A DNA stretch of 6,487 nt from Oribacterium sp. UBA3737 (GCA_002371295.1 DFGZ01000134.1:1-6487); one strand, 5' to 3'; positions 1 to 4,293 are shown, counted from the first letter of the stretch. The notes: generated by a model not told the origin, from the letters alone. Numbers and translations are program-made.

Positions 1-422
1 GCCTCCGGACTCATGTTCCAAGTATCATATTCTGTGTCGATGAACACGGCTTCGCCATCTTCGTAGGCGACCGGATTTATTGAGGCATCAAACGTGACAT
101 CACTGCAAAACACTTTCTTGCCAGCCAATGTCCCGACATTCGGTTTAGCCTGCCCATAAAGCTTTTCCCCGGCAAGTTTGGTAGCCAAATGAAGTGCGGC
201 TGTTCCGCAAGATAGCGCCACAGCATATTTGCAGCCGATATATTCGGCAACCTGTTTCTCTATAACATTTATGTTTTCGCCAACTGTAGATACCCAGTTA
301 GTACGAATTGCTTCATCGACCCACCTCTGCTCGTCACCATGCATGGTCGGAGATGATAGCCACAGTTTGTTTTTGAACGGTTCAATACCTTTGAATCTCG
401 GATCATTTATAAAGTCGTACAT
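1..422 (-). CDS. DegT/DnrJ/EryC1-family PLP-dependent sugar aminotransferase (N-terminal part, runs off window)
   Basis: The reading frame runs leftward from an ATG at 422 and stays open to the window edge, giving about 140 residues. The family transfers an amino group, usually from glutamate, to a keto group on a nucleotide sugar in the cytoplasm. Visible hallmarks are LSSPTMHGDEQ near residues 22-32 (opening segment of the fold), SCGTAALHLA at 71-80 (phosphate-binding loop of the PLP site) and the VFIDTEYDTWNMSPE strand at 127-140. The catalytic lysine would lie further on, outside the window. The start is supported by GAGG seven bases upstream. A complete protein would be about 390-400 residues. 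The sequence is closest in style to PglE/EpsN-type enzymes that aminate UDP-4-keto-6-deoxy sugars. This fits the UDP-GlcNAc 4,6-dehydratase on the same strand at 4311-6236, but the exact substrate cannot be read here. No good promoter was recognised just upstream. Confidence 0.9.
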   Translation of the reverse strand, partial: MYDFINDPRFKGIEPFKNKLWLSSPTMHGDEQRWVDEAIRTNWVSTVGENINVIEKQVAEYIGCKYAVALSCGTAALHLATKLAGEKLYGQAKPNVGTLAGKKVFCSDVTFDASINPVAYEDGEAVFIDTEYDTWNMSPE

Positions 423-638
423 TTGGTTTCCTCGTTTCCGTTTTCCTCAGACTATTTGTTTATATGTTTATTTCTAACCAACTTTCTCTGAAGCAATCTA
501 TATCACCCATACAACACTATGGCGCAGCAGCCTTCTCCTTTTTTCAGACCCCTGCGTTGAATTTGTATTTTGAACTTCTCTGGAAGACCAACTATATCTG
601 TTACCTCGGCTTTCTCGGGCTGCCGTTGTTTTGGCTTC

Positions 639-754
639 TTTCTCTACCCATTCCAACGTGTGAGAATCGTAACAGCTGTGTCAGCTACACCACAGTCTCC
701 CGGCGTTGTCCCAGTGCTTCTCGGCATTCTCCCACGCTCGAATCAATAGAGAAA
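639..754. repeat. Paired stem element, copy 1
   Basis: The outer stem TTTCTCTA (639-646) pairs perfectly with TAGAGAAA (747-754). Inside it are the conserved single-strand segments CCCATTCCAA (647-656) and CTCGAATC (737-744). Between these, an inner stem pairs CGTGTGAGAAT (657-667) with ATTCTCCCACG (726-736), 10 of 11 positions. The apical part (668-725) is long and can form more small stems. Copy 2 at 2205-2255 has the same conserved segments and the same architecture, but a different inner-stem sequence. This points to a structure-conserved element, either a non-coding RNA or a palindromic mobile or intergenic repeat. The transcribed strand is unknown. Confidence 0.6.
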
Positions 755-788
755 TACAATTTCATGTTTCTCAACCCGGACTGCCCTC

Positions 789-798
789 TTTAAGACAA
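789..798 (-). repeat. TTTAAGACAG-type motif (inverted copy)
   Basis: TTTAAGACAA, the reverse complement of the CTGTCTTAAA motif with one change. On the minus strand it is followed by a GAG...GGGTTGAGA...ATGAAA pattern that recurs at the minus-strand copies near 1019-1028 and, less closely, 2368-2377 and 2470-2479. Confidence 0.45.
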
Positions 799-882
799 TC
801 TATGATTTATAATAAGTAAACAATAATCCTCGCTCCTGCCCTCTCCGTCTTTGTACATTTATTACAACCAAAACCTCTCACT

Positions 883-1066
883 CTGTCTTAAACATCTCGG
901 TATCCATTGAAGTATCTTCCCGACAAGTCAATGACCAACTTCAATGTCTTTTACATTTGATTTCTTCTATACCGTCTCTTCAATTATCTTTTTCATCCCT
1001 CTCAACCCCGACCGTCTCTTTAAGGCAGAAGTTCATATCTTAATCGTGCCGACTTCTTCTGGCGGT
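883..1066. repeat. Dispersed repeat block A (diverged copy of 2281-2518)
   Basis: The block begins with CTGTCTTAAA (883-892) followed by a segment resembling CNTCNGGTATCCNTTGAA. It includes TTTAAGGCAG (1019-1028) and ends at TTCTTCTGGCGGT (about 1054-1066). The same landmarks occur in the same order and orientation at 2281-2518. The distance from the TTTAAG motif to GGCGGT is almost identical in the two copies (42 and 43 bases). Within block A, ACCGTCTCTT also repeats directly at 971 and 1011. No coding frame is conserved between copies, which argues for a non-coding repeat. Confidence 0.55.
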
Positions 1067-1219
1067 ATGTAACTATCATGCCAGGGTGCTCCGATTATGT
1101 TTTGTACATAATTGAAATCGAGAGTGGGGGTCTTGTGGATGTTGCACAAAAAATGTGGGTGATTCTGACCTTTCAAGCCGCTCTTTTTGTTACTTTATTA
1201 TAAACTCCTACGTCCCGCT

Positions 1220-1229
1220 CTGTCTTAAA
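1220..1229 (+). repeat. CTGTCTTAAA motif
   Basis: Exact third direct copy of CTGTCTTAAA, the others being at 883 and 2281. Its downstream context differs from the other two copies: it continues into a hairpin-forming CGGAAAT/ATTTCCG sequence. Confidence 0.4.
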
Positions 1230-1346
1230 GACGTTTCGGAAATGCGGATAATTTCCGCAGTTCTCCCCATTGAAGCACATGACATACTTTCTTAAAGACC
1301 CCATTTCGTTACAGAAAAACACCGTTTCGTTGCAACCTTTCGAATC

Positions 1347-1481
1347 CCGAGGGATAATGTGCATTTTTCCCGAAGGATGATGCTCATTCTTCTCTGCGCA
1401 TCATGTTCCGAGGGATAATGTCCATTTTCAGTTTTTCAAGGTGCTCCTCGCTCCCGCACCGAGGGACAATGTTCATTTCCC
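1347..1481. repeat. Array of CCGAGGGATAATGTNCATTT motifs (possible IS21-like end)
   Basis: Three clear copies lie at 1347-1371, 1408-1430 and 1459-1481. A weaker one (GAAGGATGATGCTCATT) lies at 1372-1388. Spacing is irregular, about 25 to 60 bases. Several spaced copies of a roughly 20-bp motif at one end are typical of IS21-family elements, whose opposite end carries the motif inverted. An inverted relative (AATGAACATCATCCCT) is present at 2563-2581. No istA or istB gene is visible, so if this was an insertion sequence it has lost its transposition genes. The family assignment rests on motif style only. Confidence 0.4.
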
Positions 1482-1621
1482 CAAGCGATGATATTAGCGG
1501 CTTTAAGCTCCCTGCCCTACCATACACATCCTGATTCTTTTTGTTGGTTCTGATGCAATCCATCCCCATAATAGCAGCGATCTTTCTCTGTTATTTACGC
1601 CTTTAATTATCAGAAATGGCG

Positions 1622-1650
1622 TTGACTGTGCGGAACAGTAGAGCTAATAT
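1622..1650 (+). promoter_or_regulatory. Possible upstream promoter
   Basis: TTGACT (1622-1627), a 17-base gap, then TAATAT (1645-1650). The -35 is good and the -10 is mediocre (4 of 6). If used, its transcript would include the inverted repeats at 1638-1722 before reaching the gene at 1844. Confidence 0.3.
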
Positions 1651-1691
1651 CCACACTACCCAAAGGGAGGCAACTCTACCCGGGCAGCTTC

Positions 1692-1722
1692 GACCTTAGT
1701 TTCTTTACAAAGATGTAAGGTC
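1692..1722. repeat. Inverted repeat just upstream of the 1730 promoter
   Basis: GACCTTA (1692-1698) and TAAGGTC (1716-1722) form a perfect 7-bp stem around a 17-base loop, ending seven bases before the -35 box. No T run follows, so it is not a standard terminator. An upstream GTAGAG (1638-1643) / CTCTAC (1674-1679) pair adds another possible stem. It could be an operator or a part of a longer leader RNA. Confidence 0.4.
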
Positions 1723-1729
1723 TGTCAAA

Positions 1730-1758
1730 TTGAACACTCGTTCGATTTGTGTTATAAT
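1730..1758 (+). promoter_or_regulatory. SigA-type promoter for the 103-residue gene
   Basis: TTGAAC (1730-1735), a 17-base spacer, then TATAAT (1753-1758), preceded by TG at 1750-1751 (extended -10). This is near consensus and is the strongest promoter in the window. The expected start near 1765 gives a leader of about 80 bases before the ATG at 1844. Confidence 0.85.
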
Positions 1759-1761
1759 GTC

Positions 1762-1818
1762 CTTGGCGGTTCAGAGTGTGCCTCCAAGTACATAGATTTC
1801 GCCCGCAAGGGCACTATG
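1762..1818 (+). promoter_or_regulatory. Structured 5' leader (two hairpins)
   Basis: First, CTTGG-C-GG (1762-1769) pairs with CC-T-CCAAG (1781-1788). Because the predicted start lies inside its 5' arm, this one may act as DNA (an operator) or form only in a longer transcript. Second, CATAG (1791-1795) pairs with CTATG (1814-1818), enclosing GCCC/GGGC (1801-1804/1809-1812) closed by a GCAA tetraloop of the GNRA type. The second hairpin ends 11 bases before the AGGAGG site, so the Shine-Dalgarno stays free in this fold. No known riboswitch class was recognised. Confidence 0.5.
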
Positions 1819-1843
1819 AATTTTACTATAGGAGGTTTTTCTC

Positions 1844-2155
1844 ATGAAAAACACCAAATTGTTAATGGCACTAAGAGGGCTTCAGCCCGCTCCAATCTGG
1901 ATCGCTAGTACTGTCCTTAAAAACAAGGGCAGAAAAGACATCCGTGAGTTTCTTGCGAAAGTCGTGGATGAAGGAGACTCTGTCAGGGTTGTGCTTGAGG
2001 AAACGGTCCGTGATCTGCGGGACACGCACAACTTCATCATCGGTGAAGGAAGCGAGATCCGCACCCAGACCGCGACCTATGAGTGCACATCGGTGACCGA
2101 GGTCAAGCCGGGTACTAAAAAGCATCCTATGCTCTGTGCCAAGCGAATCGCCTGA
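1844..2155 (+). CDS. Small protein of unknown function, 103 residues
   Basis: I do not recognise this family. AGGAGG at 1830-1835, eight bases before the ATG, makes the start secure. A near-consensus promoter lies at 1730-1758 and a strong terminator starts 15 bases after the stop, so this is a single-gene transcription unit. Residues 1-24 could form an amphipathic helix (KLLMALRGLQPAPIWIASTV). Residues 28-45 are charged and likely helical (GRKDIREFLAKVVDEG). Residues 46-103 alternate like beta strands (DSVRVVLEETVRDL, HNFIIGEG, TQTATYECTSVTEV) with two cysteines, at about 80 and 98. There is no clear signal peptide or transmembrane segment, and the protein is probably cytoplasmic. Codon use is normal and richer in G and C than the flanking DNA. 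The gene sits between two diverged repeat blocks and inside an inverted IS21-like motif pair, so it may be cargo or a relic on a mobile element. An antisense frame across it is a shadow. Confidence 0.75.
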   Translation: MKNTKLLMALRGLQPAPIWIASTVLKNKGRKDIREFLAKVVDEGDSVRVVLEETVRDLRDTHNFIIGEGSEIRTQTATYECTSVTEVKPGTKKHPMLCAKRIA

Positions 2156-2170
2156 CGATTTCGTCGCCTG

Positions 2171-2200
2171 CCACCTCCTCAGGGAGGTGGTTTTTTTTTT
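2171..2200 (+). terminator. Factor-independent terminator
   Basis: The perfect 8-bp GC-rich stem CCACCTCC (2171-2178) / GGAGGTGG (2183-2190) has the four-base loop TCAG and is followed at once by ten T (2191-2200). It ends the 103-residue gene unit. Confidence 0.95.
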
Positions 2201-2204
2201 GGAC

Positions 2205-2255
2205 ATCTCTGCCCATTCCAACCGGCAGTACCTGTCGGCTCGAATCGTCAGAGAT
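2205..2255. repeat. Paired stem element, copy 2
   Basis: The outer stem ATCTCTG (2205-2211) pairs with CAGAGAT (2249-2255). The conserved segments CCCATTCCAA (2212-2221) and CTCGAATC (2239-2246) enclose a 7-bp stem CCGGCAG/CTGTCGG (2222-2228/2232-2238, one G-T pair) with the loop TAC. Relative to copy 1, the innermost outer-stem pair changes from A-T to G-C with both sides altered, and the inner stem is entirely different yet still paired. It begins five bases after the terminator T run. Confidence 0.6.
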
Positions 2256-2280
2256 TTATTGAGCTCCATTAACTCACCAT

Positions 2281-2518
2281 CTGTCTTAAACACCTCTGGT
2301 ATCCGTTGAAATCAATGAAGAATACATCTGCTAAATCAATTTCATCTTCTTTTATCACAACCACTTCTTTAAGACAGTCGGTGATGTTTAACCGTCTAAT
2401 AAATATACATCTTCAACCCCAGCCACCTCTTGTAATGTAAACTTCATATTCTTTCTTCAATACCGACTCTTTAAGACAGTCTGTGATGTCAATAACTGTA
2501 GCTGTTTCTGCTGGCGGT
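2281..2518. repeat. Dispersed repeat block B (diverged copy of 883-1066)
   Basis: Landmarks are CTGTCTTAAA (2281-2290), TTTAAGACAG inverted (2368-2377), a second TTTAAGACAG (2470-2479) and TTTCTGCTGGCGGT (about 2505-2518). The CTGTCTTAAA at 2281 and the TTTAAGACAG at 2368 bound a 97-bp unit with perfect 10-bp inverted ends. On the minus strand one 38-codon frame is open through this unit, but it has no start codon and is not conserved in block A, so I treat it as chance or long decayed. Confidence 0.55.
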
Positions 2519-2562
2519 CAGCCTCAAATGTTCGGTACACTGGCCGATATCAGCCGATTTTT

Positions 2563-2581
2563 AATGAACATCATCCCTACT
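2563..2581. repeat. Inverted copy of the IS21-like end motif
   Basis: AATGAACATCATCCCTACT matches the reverse complement of the 1347-1481 motifs through AATGNACATNATCCCT and differs at the last three bases. It is the only inverted copy noticed and lies on the far side of the 103-residue gene, as expected for the opposite end of an element of about 1.2 kb. Confidence 0.4.
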
Positions 2582-2681
2582 GACAAACTTGACTGATTTT
2601 GCCTTCTTGCCAAAAAAAGCCTGTTTACGGAGGATTGTCAAATCCCTTTGCTGACGGTTTCTGCGAGGGTCTTAAAGAAAG

Positions 2682-2846
2682 TCAAGCAGCAGCTTTAACG
2701 GAGACGTTCTCAATCAGAAAAGGGGTTACAGGAATATACTCCGTAATATATATACCATCCTTCTGCTGAATTCCCGCGGCAGCGGTATTTACAACGAATA
2801 AGGAATATATTTGCTCTGCTATATCATGAATCAGATCTTTATCCAC
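2682..2846 (-). pseudogene. Protein-like reading frame, possible C-terminal gene remnant
   Basis: The minus-strand frame is open from 2861 to a TGA at 2684-2682. It has no ATG; the only candidate start is GTG at 2846, giving 54 residues. The translation reads like real protein: DKDLIHDIAEQIYSLFVVNT (residues 2-21, with a helical register of leucine, isoleucine and phenylalanine), then GIYITEYIPVTPFLIE, which looks like beta structure. The upstream frame is closed by a stop at 2864-2862, and AAGGGA about ten bases before the GTG is a weak ribosome site. I do not recognise the family. It may be the tail of a gene whose front was lost, or a short gene with a GTG start. Confidence 0.3.
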
Positions 2847-2941
2847 TACACAACTGTCCCTTCATCGGATTTACAAATATTTATTCATAAAACCGCTATA
2901 AACTTCGACCCATATTCGGTGCAATACGAGTTTGTACATTT

Positions 2942-2953
2942 TCAGTCACTTTA
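2942..2953. repeat. Left imperfect inverted repeat around the DUF4160/DUF2442 cassette
   Basis: TCAGTCACTTTA is the inverse of TAAAGTGACCGA at 3989-4000 (11 of 12). Just outside, both sides also carry TGTAC and ATTTT in the same order with small gaps (left TGTACATTTT near 2933-2942; right, inverted, near 4003-4018). The pair could be the ends of a mobile unit of about 1.06 kb. No transposase is inside. Confidence 0.35.
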
Positions 2954-2993
2954 CCCACCGCCCTTTATAAATGGTCATGTTTAGAGCCAATCA

Positions 2994-3065
2994 TCAGCTC
3001 ATGCCTGGCCGCAGCTTCCTGTGACCATGAATCAGATGATGATATCCTTTGATATCTTTTAGCAT
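2994..3065 (-). CDS. Very short hypothetical frame (23 residues), uncertain
   Basis: ATG at 3065 is preceded by AAAGGAG five bases upstream, a good ribosome site. The frame encodes a basic, histidine-rich peptide (MLKDIKGYHHLIHGHRKLRP...) and stops at 2996-2994. It is divergent from the 3138 gene and would share its operator region, but no minus-strand promoter is convincing. It is either a leaderless small peptide or a decayed gene start. Family not recognised. Confidence 0.25.
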   Translation of the reverse strand: MLKDIKGYHHLIHGHRKLRPGMS

Positions 3066-3086
3066 TATCACTCCTTTTACATGCGC

Positions 3087-3115
3087 TTGCATTTGTCACG
3101 ATATCGTGATATTAT
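3087..3115 (+). promoter_or_regulatory. SigA-type promoter of the DUF4160-DUF2442 operon
   Basis: TTGCAT (3087-3092), a 17-base spacer, then TATTAT (3110-3115). The spacer's last 14 bases are a perfect palindrome, so a protein bound there would block RNA polymerase. Confidence 0.75.
3096..3109. promoter_or_regulatory. Palindromic operator candidate TCACGATATCGTGA
   Basis: Perfect 14-bp inverted repeat lying exactly between the -35 and -10 boxes. Operators of this kind are usual in toxin-antitoxin operons, where the antitoxin or the complex represses its own promoter. The likely binder is the helix-turn-helix domain of the second gene; this link is inference. Confidence 0.65.
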
Positions 3116-3137
3116 CTAAGCGAAAGGAGGTTTTGTT

Positions 3138-3305
3138 ATGCCCGTAATATCAAGATTCTATGGTATTGTTAATGGCAAAATACTTGATGGTCATCTTCCG
3201 CCGAAGGCACTTGCCATGGTCAGAGAATGGATTGATCTCAATAGAGATGATCTCATGACCATTTGGAACAGTCAGGAGTTTCGTTCCCTCAAGCCCCTCG
3301 AGTAA
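3138..3305 (+). CDS. Short DUF4160-family protein (55 residues), core motif missing
   Basis: AAAGGAGG (3123-3130), seven bases before the ATG, fixes the start. The N-terminus MPVISRFYGI and the C-terminal half (GHLPPKALAMVREWIDLNRDD, then W at 43 and KPLE at the end) match the usual beginning and end of DUF4160 proteins. Those are about 80-95 residues long and carry between these parts a strand and an H-x-PPHFH-x-x-Y segment. Here that middle, roughly 30 residues, is absent, and residue 10 continues straight into VNGKILDG. The frame is intact, so this looks like an in-frame internal deletion or a natural short variant. DUF4160 is often found beside DUF2442 and the pair is regarded as a possible toxin-antitoxin module; without the histidine-rich core the presumed effector activity may be lost. 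The stop codon overlaps the next gene's ribosome site (TAAGGAGG), suggesting translational coupling. Confidence 0.75.
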   Translation: MPVISRFYGIVNGKILDGHLPPKALAMVREWIDLNRDDLMTIWNSQEFRSLKPLE

Positions 3306-3316
3306 GGAGGTATCCT

Positions 3317-3751
3317 ATGTTTCATAAGATTAAAAGTGTTACTCCGTTACCAGATTTCATATTGAGTGTACAGTTCTCCGAAGGTGTAACTAAGCATTAC
3401 GATATGAAACCGCTTTTTGACAAATATCCTATGTTTGCTCCACTAAAGTCACATCCCGAACTGTATTATTCCGCTTCCGTCGACACCGGCGGTTACGGAG
3501 TTGTATGGAATGACGACATTGACATCGCCTGTGATGAACTCTTCTTCAATGGAGAAACAGTTCCCACACCATTTGATGGGCTCATCGCTTTCAGTGATGC
3601 CACTCTTATCTGGGGGCTAAATGAAAGCACCCTCAGAAAAGCAATCGCTTATGGCAAACTGATTAACGGTCAGGATGTCTGCAAATTTGGCAAGCAATGG
3701 GTCATCTCATCCGAAGCAATGAAAAGGGCATATGGGATACCCAAATCGTAA
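3317..3751 (+). CDS. DUF2442 protein with C-terminal helix-turn-helix (putative antitoxin/autorepressor)
   Basis: I chose the ATG at 3317 (144 residues) because AGGAGG (3305-3310) lies six bases upstream. The in-frame ATG at 3263 sits inside the preceding gene and has no ribosome site. Residues 5-81 form a DUF2442 domain: SVTPLPDFILSVQFSEGVTKHYDM, then the YGVVWNDDIDIACDELFFNGE strand and loop. Residues about 88-140 resemble an excisionase-like or MerR-like helix-turn-helix: FSDATLIWGLNESTLRKAI as helix-turn-recognition helix, then a GKLINGQD wing and KQWVISSEAMKRAYG. The two domains together suggest a partner-binding part fused to a DNA-binding part. It follows the short DUF4160 gene by 11 bases in one operon, and the perfect palindrome in the promoter spacer is its likely target. 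A role as antitoxin and autoregulator is inferred from family and context; it could also act as a stand-alone repressor. Confidence 0.85.
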   Translation: MFHKIKSVTPLPDFILSVQFSEGVTKHYDMKPLFDKYPMFAPLKSHPELYYSASVDTGGYGVVWNDDIDIACDELFFNGETVPTPFDGLIAFSDATLIWGLNESTLRKAIAYGKLINGQDVCKFGKQWVISSEAMKRAYGIPKS

Positions 3752-3762
3752 TTCTCCCTTCC

Positions 3763-3843
3763 AAGGCTCCCCACGGGTGTGACAGCTGTAAGCATCTCTG
3801 TTGCTTTTACGAATGTCCATGGCCGTGGTGGAGCCTTTCTTTT
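3763..3843 (+). terminator. Long nested hairpin with T-rich tail, probable operon terminator
   Basis: AAGGCTCC-CCACGG (3763-3776) pairs with CCGTGG-T-GGAGCCTT (3823-3837), a 14-bp stem with one bulged T, followed by TTTCTTTT (3836-3843). The 46-base apical part can itself fold (GTAAGCA against TGCTTTTAC with two extra T). The loop is longer than in ordinary terminators, so a small structured RNA is also possible. Confidence 0.55.
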
Positions 3844-3988
3844 CCGGTTCTTTAATGCCTTCCGGAACAAAGGCAATTTCAGTTCATTCTGAACACGTCT
3901 TCATGCCCTACGATGACCCTCCCCTGCTGTGCATAAGTTCGATCACGGAAATCGAAGATTTCCTATCTCACTTATAAGAGCCCTATCC

Positions 3989-4000
3989 TAAAGTGACCGA
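3989..4000. repeat. Right imperfect inverted repeat around the DUF4160/DUF2442 cassette
   Basis: TAAAGTGACCGA, the inverted partner (11 of 12) of TCAGTCACTTTA at 2942-2953. It is followed by CCAAAATCGGTACATTTT, whose inverse resembles the sequence flanking the left copy. Confidence 0.35.
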
Positions 4001-4104
4001 CCAAAATCGGTACATTTTATGTGCCTCAAAGGTGCATAAATACTGGGTTTCCGGCAATTTCATGTCTTTTGATAAAGGGGGATTCAACCCTCCGAAATAT
4101 CGTC

Positions 4105-4212
4105 CTCGTAGGCTTCGTCATTTTGCACTTCCTCGTTTTTCACTATTTTCTGCCGTTTTCCGCTTTAAACAGCCTGTTTTTGGTGCAATATGAAATTCTC
4201 CATCCCTACGAG
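4105..4212. repeat. Long-range nested inverted repeat
   Basis: Outer arms CTCGTAGG (4105-4112) / CCTACGAG (4205-4212) are perfect. Inner arms TCATTTTGCAC (4118-4128) / GTGCAATATGA (4183-4193) pair at 10 of 11 positions. They enclose a pyrimidine-rich 54-base centre. It could be a small structured RNA or a miniature mobile element of about 108 bp; CGTAGGCTT also recurs directly at 4107 and 4223. Confidence 0.4.
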
Positions 4213-4260
4213 TTTCAGCCACCGTAGGCTTTCTAAATTTACATATTTCAAAACAACATG

Positions 4261-4293
4261 CTTACAGGATTCCTACCGGTCATAGCCTGTAAG
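4261..4293 (-). terminator. Weak terminator-like inverted repeat after the dehydratase gene
   Basis: CTTACAGG (4261-4268) / CCTGTAAG (4286-4293) is a perfect 8-bp stem with a 17-base loop, starting 18 bases after the dehydratase stop on the minus strand. The bases that follow (GTTGTTTTG a little further) are only mildly T-rich, so termination may be partial. Confidence 0.35.

Larger units (their letters stand above)
423..1637. other. Gene-poor, repeat-rich intergenic region
   Basis: I find no convincing gene in this 1.2-kb stretch. The open frames present have no ribosome binding site, have low-complexity or cysteine/serine-rich translations, and overlap repeats. It contains a paired stem element (639-754), CTGTCTTAAA-type motifs (789-798 inverted, 883-892, 1019-1028 inverted, 1220-1229), a 7-bp hairpin with arms CGGAAAT (1237-1243) and ATTTCCG (1251-1257), a short TTTCGTTRCA repeat near 1304-1335, and the CCGAGGGATAATGT motif array (1347-1481). 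The layout suggests decayed mobile DNA. Confidence 0.6.
2201..3080. other. Repeat-rich region without a secure gene
   Basis: After the terminator this 0.9-kb stretch holds the second stem element, repeat block B, an inverted AATGAACATCATCCCT motif, an imperfect palindrome GGCCGATATCAGCC (2542-2555), one protein-like but start-poor minus-strand frame (2682-2846), a TCAGTCACTTTA end motif (2942-2953) and a 23-codon minus-strand frame (2994-3065). No complete gene of known family is present. Confidence 0.55.

Noticed and set aside
423..520. Promoter for the aminotransferase gene
   Set aside because: Several AT-rich -10-like strings exist on the minus strand, but none has a matching -35 at 16-18 bases, so none is listed.
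737..744. CTCGAATC resembling the T-arm of a tRNA
   Set aside because: No acceptor, D-arm or anticodon-arm arrangement fits on either strand at 639-754 or 2205-2255.
464..793. 109-codon plus-strand frame
   Set aside because: No ribosome site, and the frame covers stem element 1 and repeats; the translation is not protein-like.
1347..1481. CRISPR-like array
   Set aside because: Only three or four imperfect repeats with irregular spacing and no cas genes; an IS-end array explains it better.
1173..1569. Two minus-strand frames of 61 and 63 codons
   Set aside because: They lie across the IS21-like motif array; their repeated MxIIPR-type stretches are simply the DNA repeats translated.
1871..2293. 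140-codon minus-strand open frame opposite the 103-residue gene
   Set aside because: It has no ribosome site, reads through the terminator and stem element 2 in antisense, and its serine/arginine-rich translation looks like a shadow; the plus-strand gene has complete signals.
2269..2410. Minus-strand frame with acidic, protein-like translation (about 47 codons) within repeat block B
   Set aside because: No start codon or ribosome site, and the frame is not kept in repeat block A, so the similarity between copies is at DNA level only.
3263..3316. Upstream ATG extending the DUF2442 gene by 18 residues
   Set aside because: It lies inside the preceding gene without a ribosome site, while the ATG at 3317 has AGGAGG at ideal spacing and starts at the usual family N-terminus.
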